From NCBI GenBank assembly GCA_964235945.1, contig CAXSDV010000004.1, forward strand, positions 1 through 64,000: a DNA stretch of 64,000 nt, written 5' to 3'. A program made the translations under genes and the position numbers. How positions within the stretch are numbered: position 1 is the first letter of the stretch; each line of letters starts with the position of its first letter. Source of the stretch: JASLDZ01 sp964235945. Its GTDB lineage: Bacteria > Pseudomonadota > Alphaproteobacteria > Caulobacterales > Caulobacteraceae. Shown here piece by piece: positions 51,286 to 58,030 of the stretch. The notes under the pieces are model-generated. The model searched no databases. It was not told where the DNA came from and saw only the letters and a list, made by a program, of their open reading frames with translations.

Positions 51286-52365
51286 ATGAGCGCCCTCGCC
51301 GCCCCCGCCCCGCCGCCGTCCGCCGACCCGCGCGGGGCGGTCGAGGCGGCGTTCCGCCGGGCGGTGGCGCGCTTCGACCCCGCCCTACCCGTGCTGGTGC
51401 TGGGCCACCACGACGCGGACGGCTTGTCCGCCACCGCCGTGTTCGCCCGCGCGCTGACGGCGTCGGGCCGCACGGTCACGACGCGGATCGTCGGCCGCGG
51501 CGAGAACCCCTGGTCGGACGAGATGCGCGCGGAGCTGGCGGCCACCCCCGCGGGCGGCTTGATCGTGACGGACCTCGGCGTGCGCGAGGGCGTGCTCAAG
51601 CCGGGGACGCCCACGGTGGTGGTCGACCACCACGTGCCGACGGGAACGCCCGACGGCGCGGAGGTGATCACCGGCTACGGCCTGGACCCCATCCCGACCT
51701 CCAGCCTCCTCGCCTACTGGTGCGCGGCCGCCGTCACCGACGCCGAGCCCCTGCTGTGGCTGGCGGCGGTGGGGTTGATCGGCGACATGGCCGACGGCGC
51801 GGGCTTTGCGGAGATGACGCAGGCGCGCCGCCACGGAATCACCGCGCTGCGCGAGGCGGCGAGCCTGGTCAACGCGCCGCGGCGCAGCGCCTCGGGCGAT
51901 GCGGGGCCGGCCCTGGCCCTGCTCATGCGCGCGGACGGGCCCAAGGCGGTGACCTCGGGCGACGCGCCCGAGGTCGAGGCGCTGCTGGCGGCCCGGGCGG
52001 AGGTGAAGGCGGAGCTCGACCGCGCGCGGCGCGTGGCGCCCAAGGTGCGCGGCGGCGTGGCGATGATCGCCTTCAGCTCGCCCTGCCAGATCCACCCCCT
52101 GGTGGCGCAGCAGTGGCGCGGACGGCTGAAGGGTGAGATCGTGCTGGCCGCCAACTCCGGCTACCGGCCGGGCTGGGTGCACTTCGCCGCGCGCACCGCG
52201 GGCGACGTCGACCTGATCGCCTGGCTGGCCGAGCACCGGCCGCCGGGCGCCGACGAGAACTACGGCTCGGGCCACCGGCAGGCCACGGGCGGGGCGTTGC
52301 GCCTCCCCGATTGGAACGCCTTCACGACCGCCCTGGGCTTCCCCGACCTGCAGGTGAACGCATGA
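51286..52365 (+). CDS. DHH-family phosphoesterase (RecJ-like)
   Basis: 359-aa DHH/DHHA1 phosphoesterase. Conserved motifs are LVLGHHDADGLSATAVFA, LIVTDLGVREG, TVVVDHH, AVGLIGDMADGAG and the C-terminal DHHA1 substrate-binding YGSGHRQATGGALR. The family includes RecJ 5'-3' exonuclease and small nanoRNA or cyclic dinucleotide phosphodiesterases. It is shorter than RecJ and lacks the OB domain. It lies 40 bp after the SPL-like gene and overlaps uvsE by 4 bp, so a role in trimming DNA at repair incisions is a fair inference. Confidence 0.85.
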   Translation: MSALAAPAPPPSADPRGAVEAAFRRAVARFDPALPVLVLGHHDADGLSATAVFARALTASGRTVTTRIVGRGENPWSDEMRAELAATPAGGLIVTDLGVREGVLKPGTPTVVVDHHVPTGTPDGAEVITGYGLDPIPTSSLLAYWCAAAVTDAEPLLWLAAVGLIGDMADGAGFAEMTQARRHGITALREAASLVNAPRRSASGDAGPALALLMRADGPKAVTSGDAPEVEALLAARAEVKAELDRARRVAPKVRGGVAMIAFSSPCQIHPLVAQQWRGRLKGEIVLAANSGYRPGWVHFAARTAGDVDLIAWLAEHRPPGADENYGSGHRQATGGALRLPDWNAFTTALGFPDLQVNA

Positions 52366-53513
52366 GCGACCGCCCCCTCCGCCTGGGCTTTCCCGTCAAG
52401 GTGATGGCCCGGCCGGACTTGAAGTCCAACGACACCCGCGGCTGGCGCAAGTCGCCGCACCTGAAGTGCTCGCTGGAGCACGTGGACAAGGTGCTGGACC
52501 ACCTGCGCGCCAAGAAGATCGACATGTACCGCCTGTCGAGCGACCTCGCCCCCTACGCCACCCATCCCGACATGCCGCAGTTCCACGCCATGGTGGCCGA
52601 GAGCGACGCGGAGCTTCGGGCCTTCGGCCGCAAGGCGCAGGAACTCGACATCCGCCTGTCGTTCCACCCGAGCCAGTTCGTGCTGCTCAACAGCCCGAAC
52701 CCCGAGCTCACCAGGAAGAGCGTCTGGGACCTCGCCTCCCAGGCCGAGATGCTGGACCGCATGGGGCTGGACGACCACGCGGTGCTCGTCACCCACGTGG
52801 GCGGCGTGTACGGCGACTCCGAGGCCAGCCGCGCGCGCTGGGTGGAGACCTGGCCCACCCTGCCCGAGCATGTGCGCCGCCGCCTGGTGCTGGAGCACGA
52901 CGACATCCGCTTCTCCGCCGCCGACGTGCTGTGGATCCACGAGCGCACGGGGGTGCGCTGCGTGTTCGACTACCAGCACCACTGGTGCCTGAACCCCGCC
53001 GGGCTCGACATGGTCGAGACGCTGAAGAAGTTCCTGGCCACCTGGCCGGACCCGGCGATCCGGCCCAAGGTCCACTTCTCCTCGCCGCGCACCGAACTGC
53101 GCGAGGTGGTGCGCGACGTCAAACCGCCCAAGCCCAAGCCGGGCGCCAAACCCGCCCGCGCGCGCAAGGTCGATCCGGAGGAGATCACCAAGGCTCCGGT
53201 GAAGGAGAAGGCGCGCAAGAAGACGGTGCTGCTGCCGCCGATCTGGACGGGCCACGCCGACTTCACCAACCCCTTCGAGTTCGCCCGCTTCATGCGCGAC
53301 GCCCAGGGTCTGGAGTTCGACGTGATGATGGAGGGCAAGGCCAAGGACGTGTCCCTGCTCAAGCTGCGCCCGGACCTCTTGCGCTACGCGCCGGACGTGG
53401 CGGCGCGCTTCGGCGTGTTTCCCAAGGACGCGGGCGAGCTGGAGGCGCAGGAGCAGGCGCTGGAGGCCGACCACGACCCCGAGCACGACGAGGACGTGGA
53501 CGAGGCGGCGTGA
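52362..53513 (+). CDS. uvsE: UV DNA damage endonuclease UvsE (UVDE)
   Basis: 383-aa UVDE-family TIM-barrel endonuclease that nicks DNA 5' of UV photoproducts. Family features include LGFPVKVM at the start, LSFHPSQFVLLNSPN, VLVTHVGGVYGD, LVLEHDDIRFSAAD, CVFDYQHHWCLNP and VMMEGKAKDVSLLKL. A Lys/Pro/Ala-rich insertion (about residues 252-287) interrupts the barrel before LPPIWTGHADF, and the C-terminus is strongly acidic. The ATG overlaps the DHH gene stop. The gene ends the UV repair operon. Confidence 0.92.
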   Translation: MSDRPLRLGFPVKVMARPDLKSNDTRGWRKSPHLKCSLEHVDKVLDHLRAKKIDMYRLSSDLAPYATHPDMPQFHAMVAESDAELRAFGRKAQELDIRLSFHPSQFVLLNSPNPELTRKSVWDLASQAEMLDRMGLDDHAVLVTHVGGVYGDSEASRARWVETWPTLPEHVRRRLVLEHDDIRFSAADVLWIHERTGVRCVFDYQHHWCLNPAGLDMVETLKKFLATWPDPAIRPKVHFSSPRTELREVVRDVKPPKPKPGAKPARARKVDPEEITKAPVKEKARKKTVLLPPIWTGHADFTNPFEFARFMRDAQGLEFDVMMEGKAKDVSLLKLRPDLLRYAPDVAARFGVFPKDAGELEAQEQALEADHDPEHDEDVDEAA

Positions 53514-53539
53514 GCCGCCGCCGTCCACGTCGCCGGGGG

Positions 53540-54121
53540 TCAGTCGATCTCGTAGTGGATCGGCTTGAAGCTGCCGTTGTTGGACTGCAGCGCCGAGCAG
53601 GCGGTCAGCCCCACGACCAGGTCCATCTCGGCGACGAAGCTCGTGCGGTCGCCCGCGCGGCTCAGCGGCGGCAGCACCTTGAGCTCGCCCGTCGTTCCGT
53701 CCACCGGCACGTTCATGAACACGTTGAACGCGCTGGGGATGCGGTCGGGCGCTATGCCGTAGGGCTCCAAGGCCGCGGCCAGGTTGCCGAAACAGCCCCG
53801 GTGCGGGTGCTCGTCGCCGTAGATGATGCGGAAGGTGTCGGCGGAGCAGGGCGTCAGCAGGAAGTCGTGGCGGCCCACCGTGTCCTCCGCGATGCGCAGC
53901 ATGACGTTGGAGCGGTTGGAGTAGAGCGGGTCGCCGGTGGTGAGGTAGATGCGGCTGGCGTAGTCCAGCGTGCGCCCCGACGAGACCACCTCGTCCACGT
54001 CATGGCGGTTGTAGGCCAACAGGTCCGCCACCTGCTCACCGCAGGGGTCGATCACCGTGAGCTTGCGGCCCTTGTCGAGGGTGAAGGCCACGCCCGAGCG
54101 GGGCGCGATCTCATGCGGCAT
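53540..54121 (-). CDS. DUF1989 (urea carboxylase-associated) family protein
   Basis: 193-aa DUF1989 protein. Recognisable segments are IDPCGEQVADLLAYN, SNRSNVMLRIAEDTVGRHDF, LLTPCSADTFRIIYGD, GCFGNLAAALEPYG and FNVFMNVPVDGTTGEL. Some members of this family, CgdA/CgdB, work in guanidine breakdown as carboxyguanidine deiminase; others have no known activity. The ATG lies in the last 11 bp of the YqcI/YcgG gene, so the two are translationally coupled. No urea or guanidine carboxylase gene is nearby. A role in handling a guanidino or N-hydroxy product of the partner is inference. Confidence 0.85.
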   Translation of the reverse strand: MPHEIAPRSGVAFTLDKGRKLTVIDPCGEQVADLLAYNRHDVDEVVSSGRTLDYASRIYLTTGDPLYSNRSNVMLRIAEDTVGRHDFLLTPCSADTFRIIYGDEHPHRGCFGNLAAALEPYGIAPDRIPSAFNVFMNVPVDGTTGELKVLPPLSRAGDRTSFVAEMDLVVGLTACSALQSNNGSFKPIHYEID

Positions 54122-54833
54122 CCTGCGCGCCTTCCGCGTCGTTCATCAGGCCGCGGCTGAAGGGGCAGACCCAGTCCTCGTCCACCGCGCGCCCGCTGTA
54201 CTGGCGAGCCTCGGACAGCTCGCCGTGGCGCGCGAGCATGGGATTGACCGAGCCGGACAGGGCCTCGTCGCGCGAGAGGATGGTGGCGCGCAGCTTCTCG
54301 TACAGCCCGTCCGCGCGCAGGCGCTCGAACTGGTCGTGGAGGTTGAACACCATCACCGGCGCCTCGAAGCGGCGCGCGTCGCGGCTCGCATTGGGGTGCA
54401 GGCCCACCACGAAGAAGGCCTCGCCGCCGAAGGACAGGGAGAAGTGCGGGCTGTCGGGCTCCGGCGCGATCCGCGGATCGACCTCGGTCCCGTGCCAGGC
54501 GTCCTTGTCGGACAAGGACTGCACCCGCGCCCACAGGTGGCGCTCGAACTCGGCCTCCGAGAGCGCGCCGGGCCCTTCGAAGATCACCGCGAAGCTCTGG
54601 AACAGCTTGGGATCGGCCTTGTAGCGCGCGGCGAAGGCGTGGAGTTCGGCGTGGATCGGCAGGTCGTTCCACGACGAGGTGATGTCGCGCGCCACCAGCA
54701 CCTGCATCTGCATCTTGGACAGGGCGGACTTGGCCCCCACGCAGGGGAAGTCACGATCGCGGATGAACTCGTGGAACCGTTCGACGATCGGATGCGAGGC
54801 GTCGTTCGCCGGCTCGCCGGTGTGCGTAAGCAT
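54111..54833 (-). CDS. YqcI/YcgG-family protein, possible heme-dependent N-hydroxylase
   Basis: 240-aa protein of the YqcI/YcgG family. Family motifs are CVGAKSALSKMQMQ, FFVVGLHPNASRDARRF and PVMVFNLHDQFERLR, and DWVCPFSRG near the end. Characterised relatives such as GntA and DcsA are heme-dependent N-hydroxylases of arginine-like guanidino compounds. The conserved His in GLHPNASR and the His in NLHDQFE are candidates for heme contacts. The ATG at 54833 fits. It overlaps the DUF1989 gene by 11 bp and is separated from the MOSC gene upstream by a terminator. Confidence 0.83.
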   Translation of the reverse strand: MLTHTGEPANDASHPIVERFHEFIRDRDFPCVGAKSALSKMQMQVLVARDITSSWNDLPIHAELHAFAARYKADPKLFQSFAVIFEGPGALSEAEFERHLWARVQSLSDKDAWHGTEVDPRIAPEPDSPHFSLSFGGEAFFVVGLHPNASRDARRFEAPVMVFNLHDQFERLRADGLYEKLRATILSRDEALSGSVNPMLARHGELSEARQYSGRAVDEDWVCPFSRGLMNDAEGAQDAA

Positions 54834-54876
54834 GAAACTCAGGTCGTAGGCGCCCCCCAGGGCGAGTCACCAAAGA

Positions 54877-54901
54877 GAACCGGCCACGCTCCCGCCGGTT
54901 C
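54877..54901 (-). terminator. Rho-independent terminator after MOSC gene
   Basis: Perfect 8-bp stem GAACCGGC/GCCGGTTC (54877-54884 with 54894-54901) with a 9-nt loop, placed directly after the MOSC stop. On the minus strand it is followed by TCTTTGG, a short T-rich run. It separates MOSC transcription from the YqcI/YcgG gene. Confidence 0.7.
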
Positions 54902-54903
54902 CC

Positions 54904-55506
54904 TCAAAGGGCGGGGAGCGGGGTCCAAGGCTGCGGAGGAAGCTCGACCCGCAACGCCTCGCCAACCTCGACCGGGCCGCCCGTCGTCACCACCGACAAC
55001 ACCCCCGCCAGCGGGTTCTCACCCCACTTGCCGGGCCCATGGAGCGTCTTCATCAGCCCCTTGCCCAGACGGTCGAGCAGACGGCACGGCGTGCGCTTGC
55101 CCGTCAACTCCACGCTCGCCCCGCTCGGGAACACGAGGCGCGCGCCCAACGGCAGGGACAGGAGGTCGAGCCCGCGCACCAGCACGTTCTCGCCCACCGC
55201 CCCCGGCCCGACCGCGAAGCCGCGCGCGGCCAACTCGTCCATCATCTCGGCGGCGAACAGGTGGACTTGGCGGATGTTGGGCGGCGGGTTCGGCTTGCCC
55301 AGGCTCAGGTGCTGGTCGGTGGCCGCGCAGTGGGCGTCCCCCTCCACGCCCAGGCCCGCCAGCAGCGTGATCCGCGGCCGGGGGACCTTGCTGAAGCCGT
55401 GGACCGGACTGAGGCTCAGCGCCTCCACCCGGCCGCCGGTCGGGACTTGGTGCGCGGGAGCCGTCCCGACGACGCAGTCGAAGTCTGCGGCTTGACCGTC
55501 GAACAT
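54904..55506 (-). CDS. MOSC-domain protein
   Basis: 200-aa MOSC-domain protein. It shows VEALSLSPVHGFSK, GLGVEGDAHCAA, IRQVHLFAAEMMDEL, PGAVGENVLVRGLDLLSL and the conserved Cys in ELTGKRTPCRLLDRL, followed by GVLSVVTTGG. MOSC domains carry a sulfur or molybdenum cofactor via that Cys, as in YiiM and molybdenum cofactor sulfurases. The stand-alone form is often involved in reduction of N-hydroxylated compounds (YiiM), which is notable next to a possible N-hydroxylase. The ATG at 55506 gives a normal length. Confidence 0.87.
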   Translation of the reverse strand: MFDGQAADFDCVVGTAPAHQVPTGGRVEALSLSPVHGFSKVPRPRITLLAGLGVEGDAHCAATDQHLSLGKPNPPPNIRQVHLFAAEMMDELAARGFAVGPGAVGENVLVRGLDLLSLPLGARLVFPSGASVELTGKRTPCRLLDRLGKGLMKTLHGPGKWGENPLAGVLSVVTTGGPVEVGEALRVELPPQPWTPLPAL

Positions 55507-55896
55507 GGCGCGCTCCCGCGATGCGATGACGCCCAAGCTTTGGCGCCCCGCGCCCGCCGGCGGCGCCCGTCCAATCAGCGCACCCCGCTCCCCGGAGGGA
55601 GTCACATCGCCGCAGGCCCGCCCAAGCGGATGCGACCGGGGATCGCGGGCGCGAAAGGCCGTCGCGCTTGGCCTGCTCGGCCTCGCAGGCGGCGCGCTTG
55701 GACGACCCGGCGATGGGAACGGCGCGGGCGCTCGGGCGCGCGGAGCGCAGCTTCCGGAGAACGTCGATCGCAGAGGGGGGCGGACGTGCGGGCCGTCATG
55801 ACGCGCCGTTACGGCGTACGTGAACCCGACCCCGCCCGTTCAGCGCCGCCTACGGCGATCGGCGGTCGGTGCGGTTGAAAACCGCGGGGCGGCGGC
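55507..55896. other. 390-bp intergenic region, nothing convincing
   Basis: Between the starts of the MOSC gene and the end of the tonB-like gene. A plus-strand open frame (55505-55801) contains a hydrophobic AVALGLLGLAGGALG stretch but has no good start or family, and its composition is generic high-GC. The region near 55507 should hold the MOSC promoter. Nothing else is seen. Confidence 0.5.
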
Positions 55897-56843
55897 TCAG
55901 CGGGCGTCGCCCGGGCCGTCGTCGTCGACGGCGAAGTCGTAGGGGATGGTGATCGTGGTCTCCGCAGGGCGGCCGTCGATGCGCAGGGGGCGGAAGCGGA
56001 AGAAGCGGGACAGGTCGAGCGCGGCGCGGCCGAAGCCCTCGCCCGGAGGCGTTTGCGACAGCACGCGGCAGCCGTCGACGCGGCCGTTCGTGCGCTCGCG
56101 GCAGCGCAGCACCACCGATCCACCGCGGCCGGCCTCGTAGGCGGCTCGGGGGTAGCGGCGGTCCACCTCCTCGCCCTGCGGCCAGTCCATCCAGTCCGGG
56201 TCGGCCAAGCCCGAGCCGCCCGGGCCGCCCGGGCCGGAGCCCGCGCCCACCCCCTGCGCCCCCGTCCCGGCGGAGGCGCCCGCCCCGGTCACGGGCGAAG
56301 CGGGCGCGGGGCCGACGGGTGCGGCCAGGACGGGCGGCGGGATGGGGAGGGGCTCCACCGGCGTGGGCGGGAGAACCCGTGGGGACGGCGCCCGCCGAGG
56401 CTGCGGACGGGGCGAGGCCGGGCGGGCGCNNNNNNNNNNNNNNNNNNNNNNNNNNNNNNNNNNNNNNNNNNNNNNNNNNNNNNNNNNNNNNNNNNNNNNN
56501 NNNNNNNNNNNNNNNNNNNNNNNNNNNNNACCCGTGGGGACGGCGCCCGCCGAGGCTGCGGACGGGGCGAGGCCGGGCGGGCGCGCTTGGGTGCGGAGGC
56601 GGGGGAGCCGCCCGCCCGGCGGCGCGGGGCGTGGGGCGGCGGGACGGGGGGCGGCGGCGCCAGCGCCAAGGTCAGCGGAGGCGCCGGGCGCAGGGCGGGC
56701 GCGTCCCCGCCCGCGAAGGCCAGCGCCAGGGCCAGCAGGCCCGCGTGGATCAGGAGAGCCGCCGCCAGGGCCGACGCGTCGCGCCGCACGCGCCGGCGCG
56801 GGCCGGGCGCGGAGGTGGCGAGGACGGACGACGCGACGGTCAT
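55897..56843 (-). CDS. TonB-like energy transducer, split by an assembly gap
   Basis: N-terminal cytoplasmic basic segment, one membrane helix (about 24-43, ALAAALLIHAGLLALALAFA), a Pro-rich linker and a C-terminal TonB-type domain (PRAAYEAGRGGSVVLRCRER, GFGRAALDLSRFFRFRPL). It would couple the proton motive force to outer-membrane transporters. The 100-N gap at 56430-56529 breaks it, but the flanking exact 55-bp duplication shows the contigs overlap. Removing 155 bp gives 792 bp and an open 263-aa frame reading PQPRRAPSPRVLPPTPVEP across the join. No ExbB/ExbD genes lie nearby. Confidence 0.85.
56375..56429. repeat. 55-bp direct repeat, left of gap 2
   Basis: Exact copy of 56530-56584 on the other side of a 100-N gap; the same length as the repeat at the tagH gap, so an assembly k-mer overlap rather than a genomic repeat. 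Confidence 0.95.
56430..56529. other. Assembly gap of 100 N inside the tonB-like gene
   Basis: Fixed-size scaffold gap in the GC- and proline-codon-rich linker of the tonB-like gene. Flank identity shows that no sequence is likely to be missing. Confidence 0.9.
56530..56584. repeat. 55-bp direct repeat, right of gap 2
   Basis: Exact copy of 56375-56429; probably the same genomic bases written twice. Confidence 0.95.
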
Positions 56844-56899
56844 GCCGCCTCAGATGACGACGGCCGATCCCATCCGCCAGCGGGCGACCGCGGCTGCGC

Positions 56900-57976
56900 T
56901 CAGGCCAGGCCCGCGCGGAGCTGGGCGCGCAGGCCGTCGATGGGCTGGAGGCCGCGGTCGGTCTTCATGTGCCAGAAGGTCCAGCCGTTGCAGGCGGCGG
57001 CCTGGTCGACCATGGCGCCCAGCTTGTGGATGGAGCCGTGCAGCTCGCCCGCGATCAGGCTGCCGTCCGCGCGCACCTGGGCGCGACGCGACCCCTTGGG
57101 GCAGTAGAGCTCGTCGCCCGCGCGCAAGAGGCCCGCCTCGATCACCATGCCGAAGGGGATGCGCGGCTCGTTCTTCTTGGAGCCGGTGACGCCCGCCTGC
57201 TCGGGCGGCAGGGGCACGACCTGCGCGATGCGCCGGCGCGCGACCTCCGCATAGCCGGGGTCGCGCTCGATGCCGATGAAGCGGCGGCCCAGGCGCTTGG
57301 CCGCCGCGCCCGTGGTGCCCGAGCCGAAGAAGGGGTCCAGCACCACGTCGCCCGGCCGGGTGGAGGCCAGCAGCACCCGGTGCAGCAGCGCCTCGGGCTT
57401 CTGGGTGGGGTGGGCTTTCCTGCCGTCCTCGCCCTTGATGCGCTCCTCGCCGTTGCAGATCGGCAGGAGCCAGTCCGAGCGCATCTGCAGGTCGTCGTTG
57501 GCGACCTTCAGCGCGTCGTAGTTGAAGGTGTAGCGGCGCTGGCCGCGCGACTTGGCCGCCCAGATCAGCGTCTCGTGGGCGTTGGTCAGGCGCGTGCCCT
57601 TGAAGTTGGGCATGGGGTTGGACTTCCTCCACACCACGTCGTTGAGCAGCCAGTAGCCTTGGTCCTGCAGGGTCGCGCCCAGGCGGAACACGTTGTGGTA
57701 GCTGCCGATCACCCAGATGGCGCCCTCGTCCTTCAGCACGCGCCGGCAGGCGGCGAGCCAGGCGCGGGTGAACTTGTCGTACTCCTCGAACGAGCCGAAC
57801 TTGTCCCAATCGTCGTCCACCGCGTCGACACGGCTGTTGTCGGGGCGGTGCAGGTCGCCGCCGAGCTGGAGGTTGTAGGGCGGGTCGGCGAAGACGAGGT
57901 CGACCGACCGCTCGGGCAGGCGCGCCAGCGCCTCCAGGCAGTCGCCCTCGATGATGGTCCCGGCCGCGTCGCTCAT
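56900..57976 (-). CDS. ccrM: Cell-cycle GANTC adenine-N6 methyltransferase CcrM
   Basis: 358-aa beta-class N6-adenine methyltransferase, the usual length of CcrM. Near its N-terminus is the catalytic VFADPPYNLQLGGDL; towards the middle is the SAM-binding DPFFGSGTTGAAAKRLG, preceded by HPTQKPEALLHRVL. The C-terminal DNA-binding extension typical of CcrM includes LIAGELHGSIHKLGAMVDQA and NGWTFWHMKTDRGL. CcrM methylates GANTC late in replication and sets cell-cycle gene expression in Caulobacter and relatives. It has no partner endonuclease. The ATG is at 57976, with a GANTC site 18 bp upstream. Confidence 0.97.
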   Translation of the reverse strand: MSDAAGTIIEGDCLEALARLPERSVDLVFADPPYNLQLGGDLHRPDNSRVDAVDDDWDKFGSFEEYDKFTRAWLAACRRVLKDEGAIWVIGSYHNVFRLGATLQDQGYWLLNDVVWRKSNPMPNFKGTRLTNAHETLIWAAKSRGQRRYTFNYDALKVANDDLQMRSDWLLPICNGEERIKGEDGRKAHPTQKPEALLHRVLLASTRPGDVVLDPFFGSGTTGAAAKRLGRRFIGIERDPGYAEVARRRIAQVVPLPPEQAGVTGSKKNEPRIPFGMVIEAGLLRAGDELYCPKGSRRAQVRADGSLIAGELHGSIHKLGAMVDQAAACNGWTFWHMKTDRGLQPIDGLRAQLRAGLA

Positions 57977-57994
57977 GCCCGTCCTCCGCCGAGG

Positions 57995-57999
57995 GAGTC
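57995..57999. promoter_or_regulatory. GANTC site in the ccrM leader
   Basis: GAGTC at 57995-57999, a CcrM recognition site just upstream of the ccrM start. GANTC sites in the ccrM leader are known in Caulobacter, where methylation state feeds back on expression. One site by itself may be chance. A nearby TTAACC (minus strand, around 58012-58017) resembles half of a CtrA box, but no second half at the right spacing was found. Confidence 0.35.
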
Positions 58000-58030
58000 T
58001 GGGTCGCTCGTGGTTAAGGCGAGATGACCG

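Noticed and set aside
55505..55801. 98-codon plus-strand frame with a hydrophobic stretch
   Set aside because: Start overlaps the MOSC start region, no ribosome binding site or family, low-complexity composition.
55897..56843. Frameshifted tonB gene
   Set aside because: Same gap artefact; the collapsed sequence is open for 263 codons.
57977..58030. CtrA binding box upstream of ccrM
   Set aside because: One TTAACC half-site is present but no TTAA at the 7-bp spacing required.
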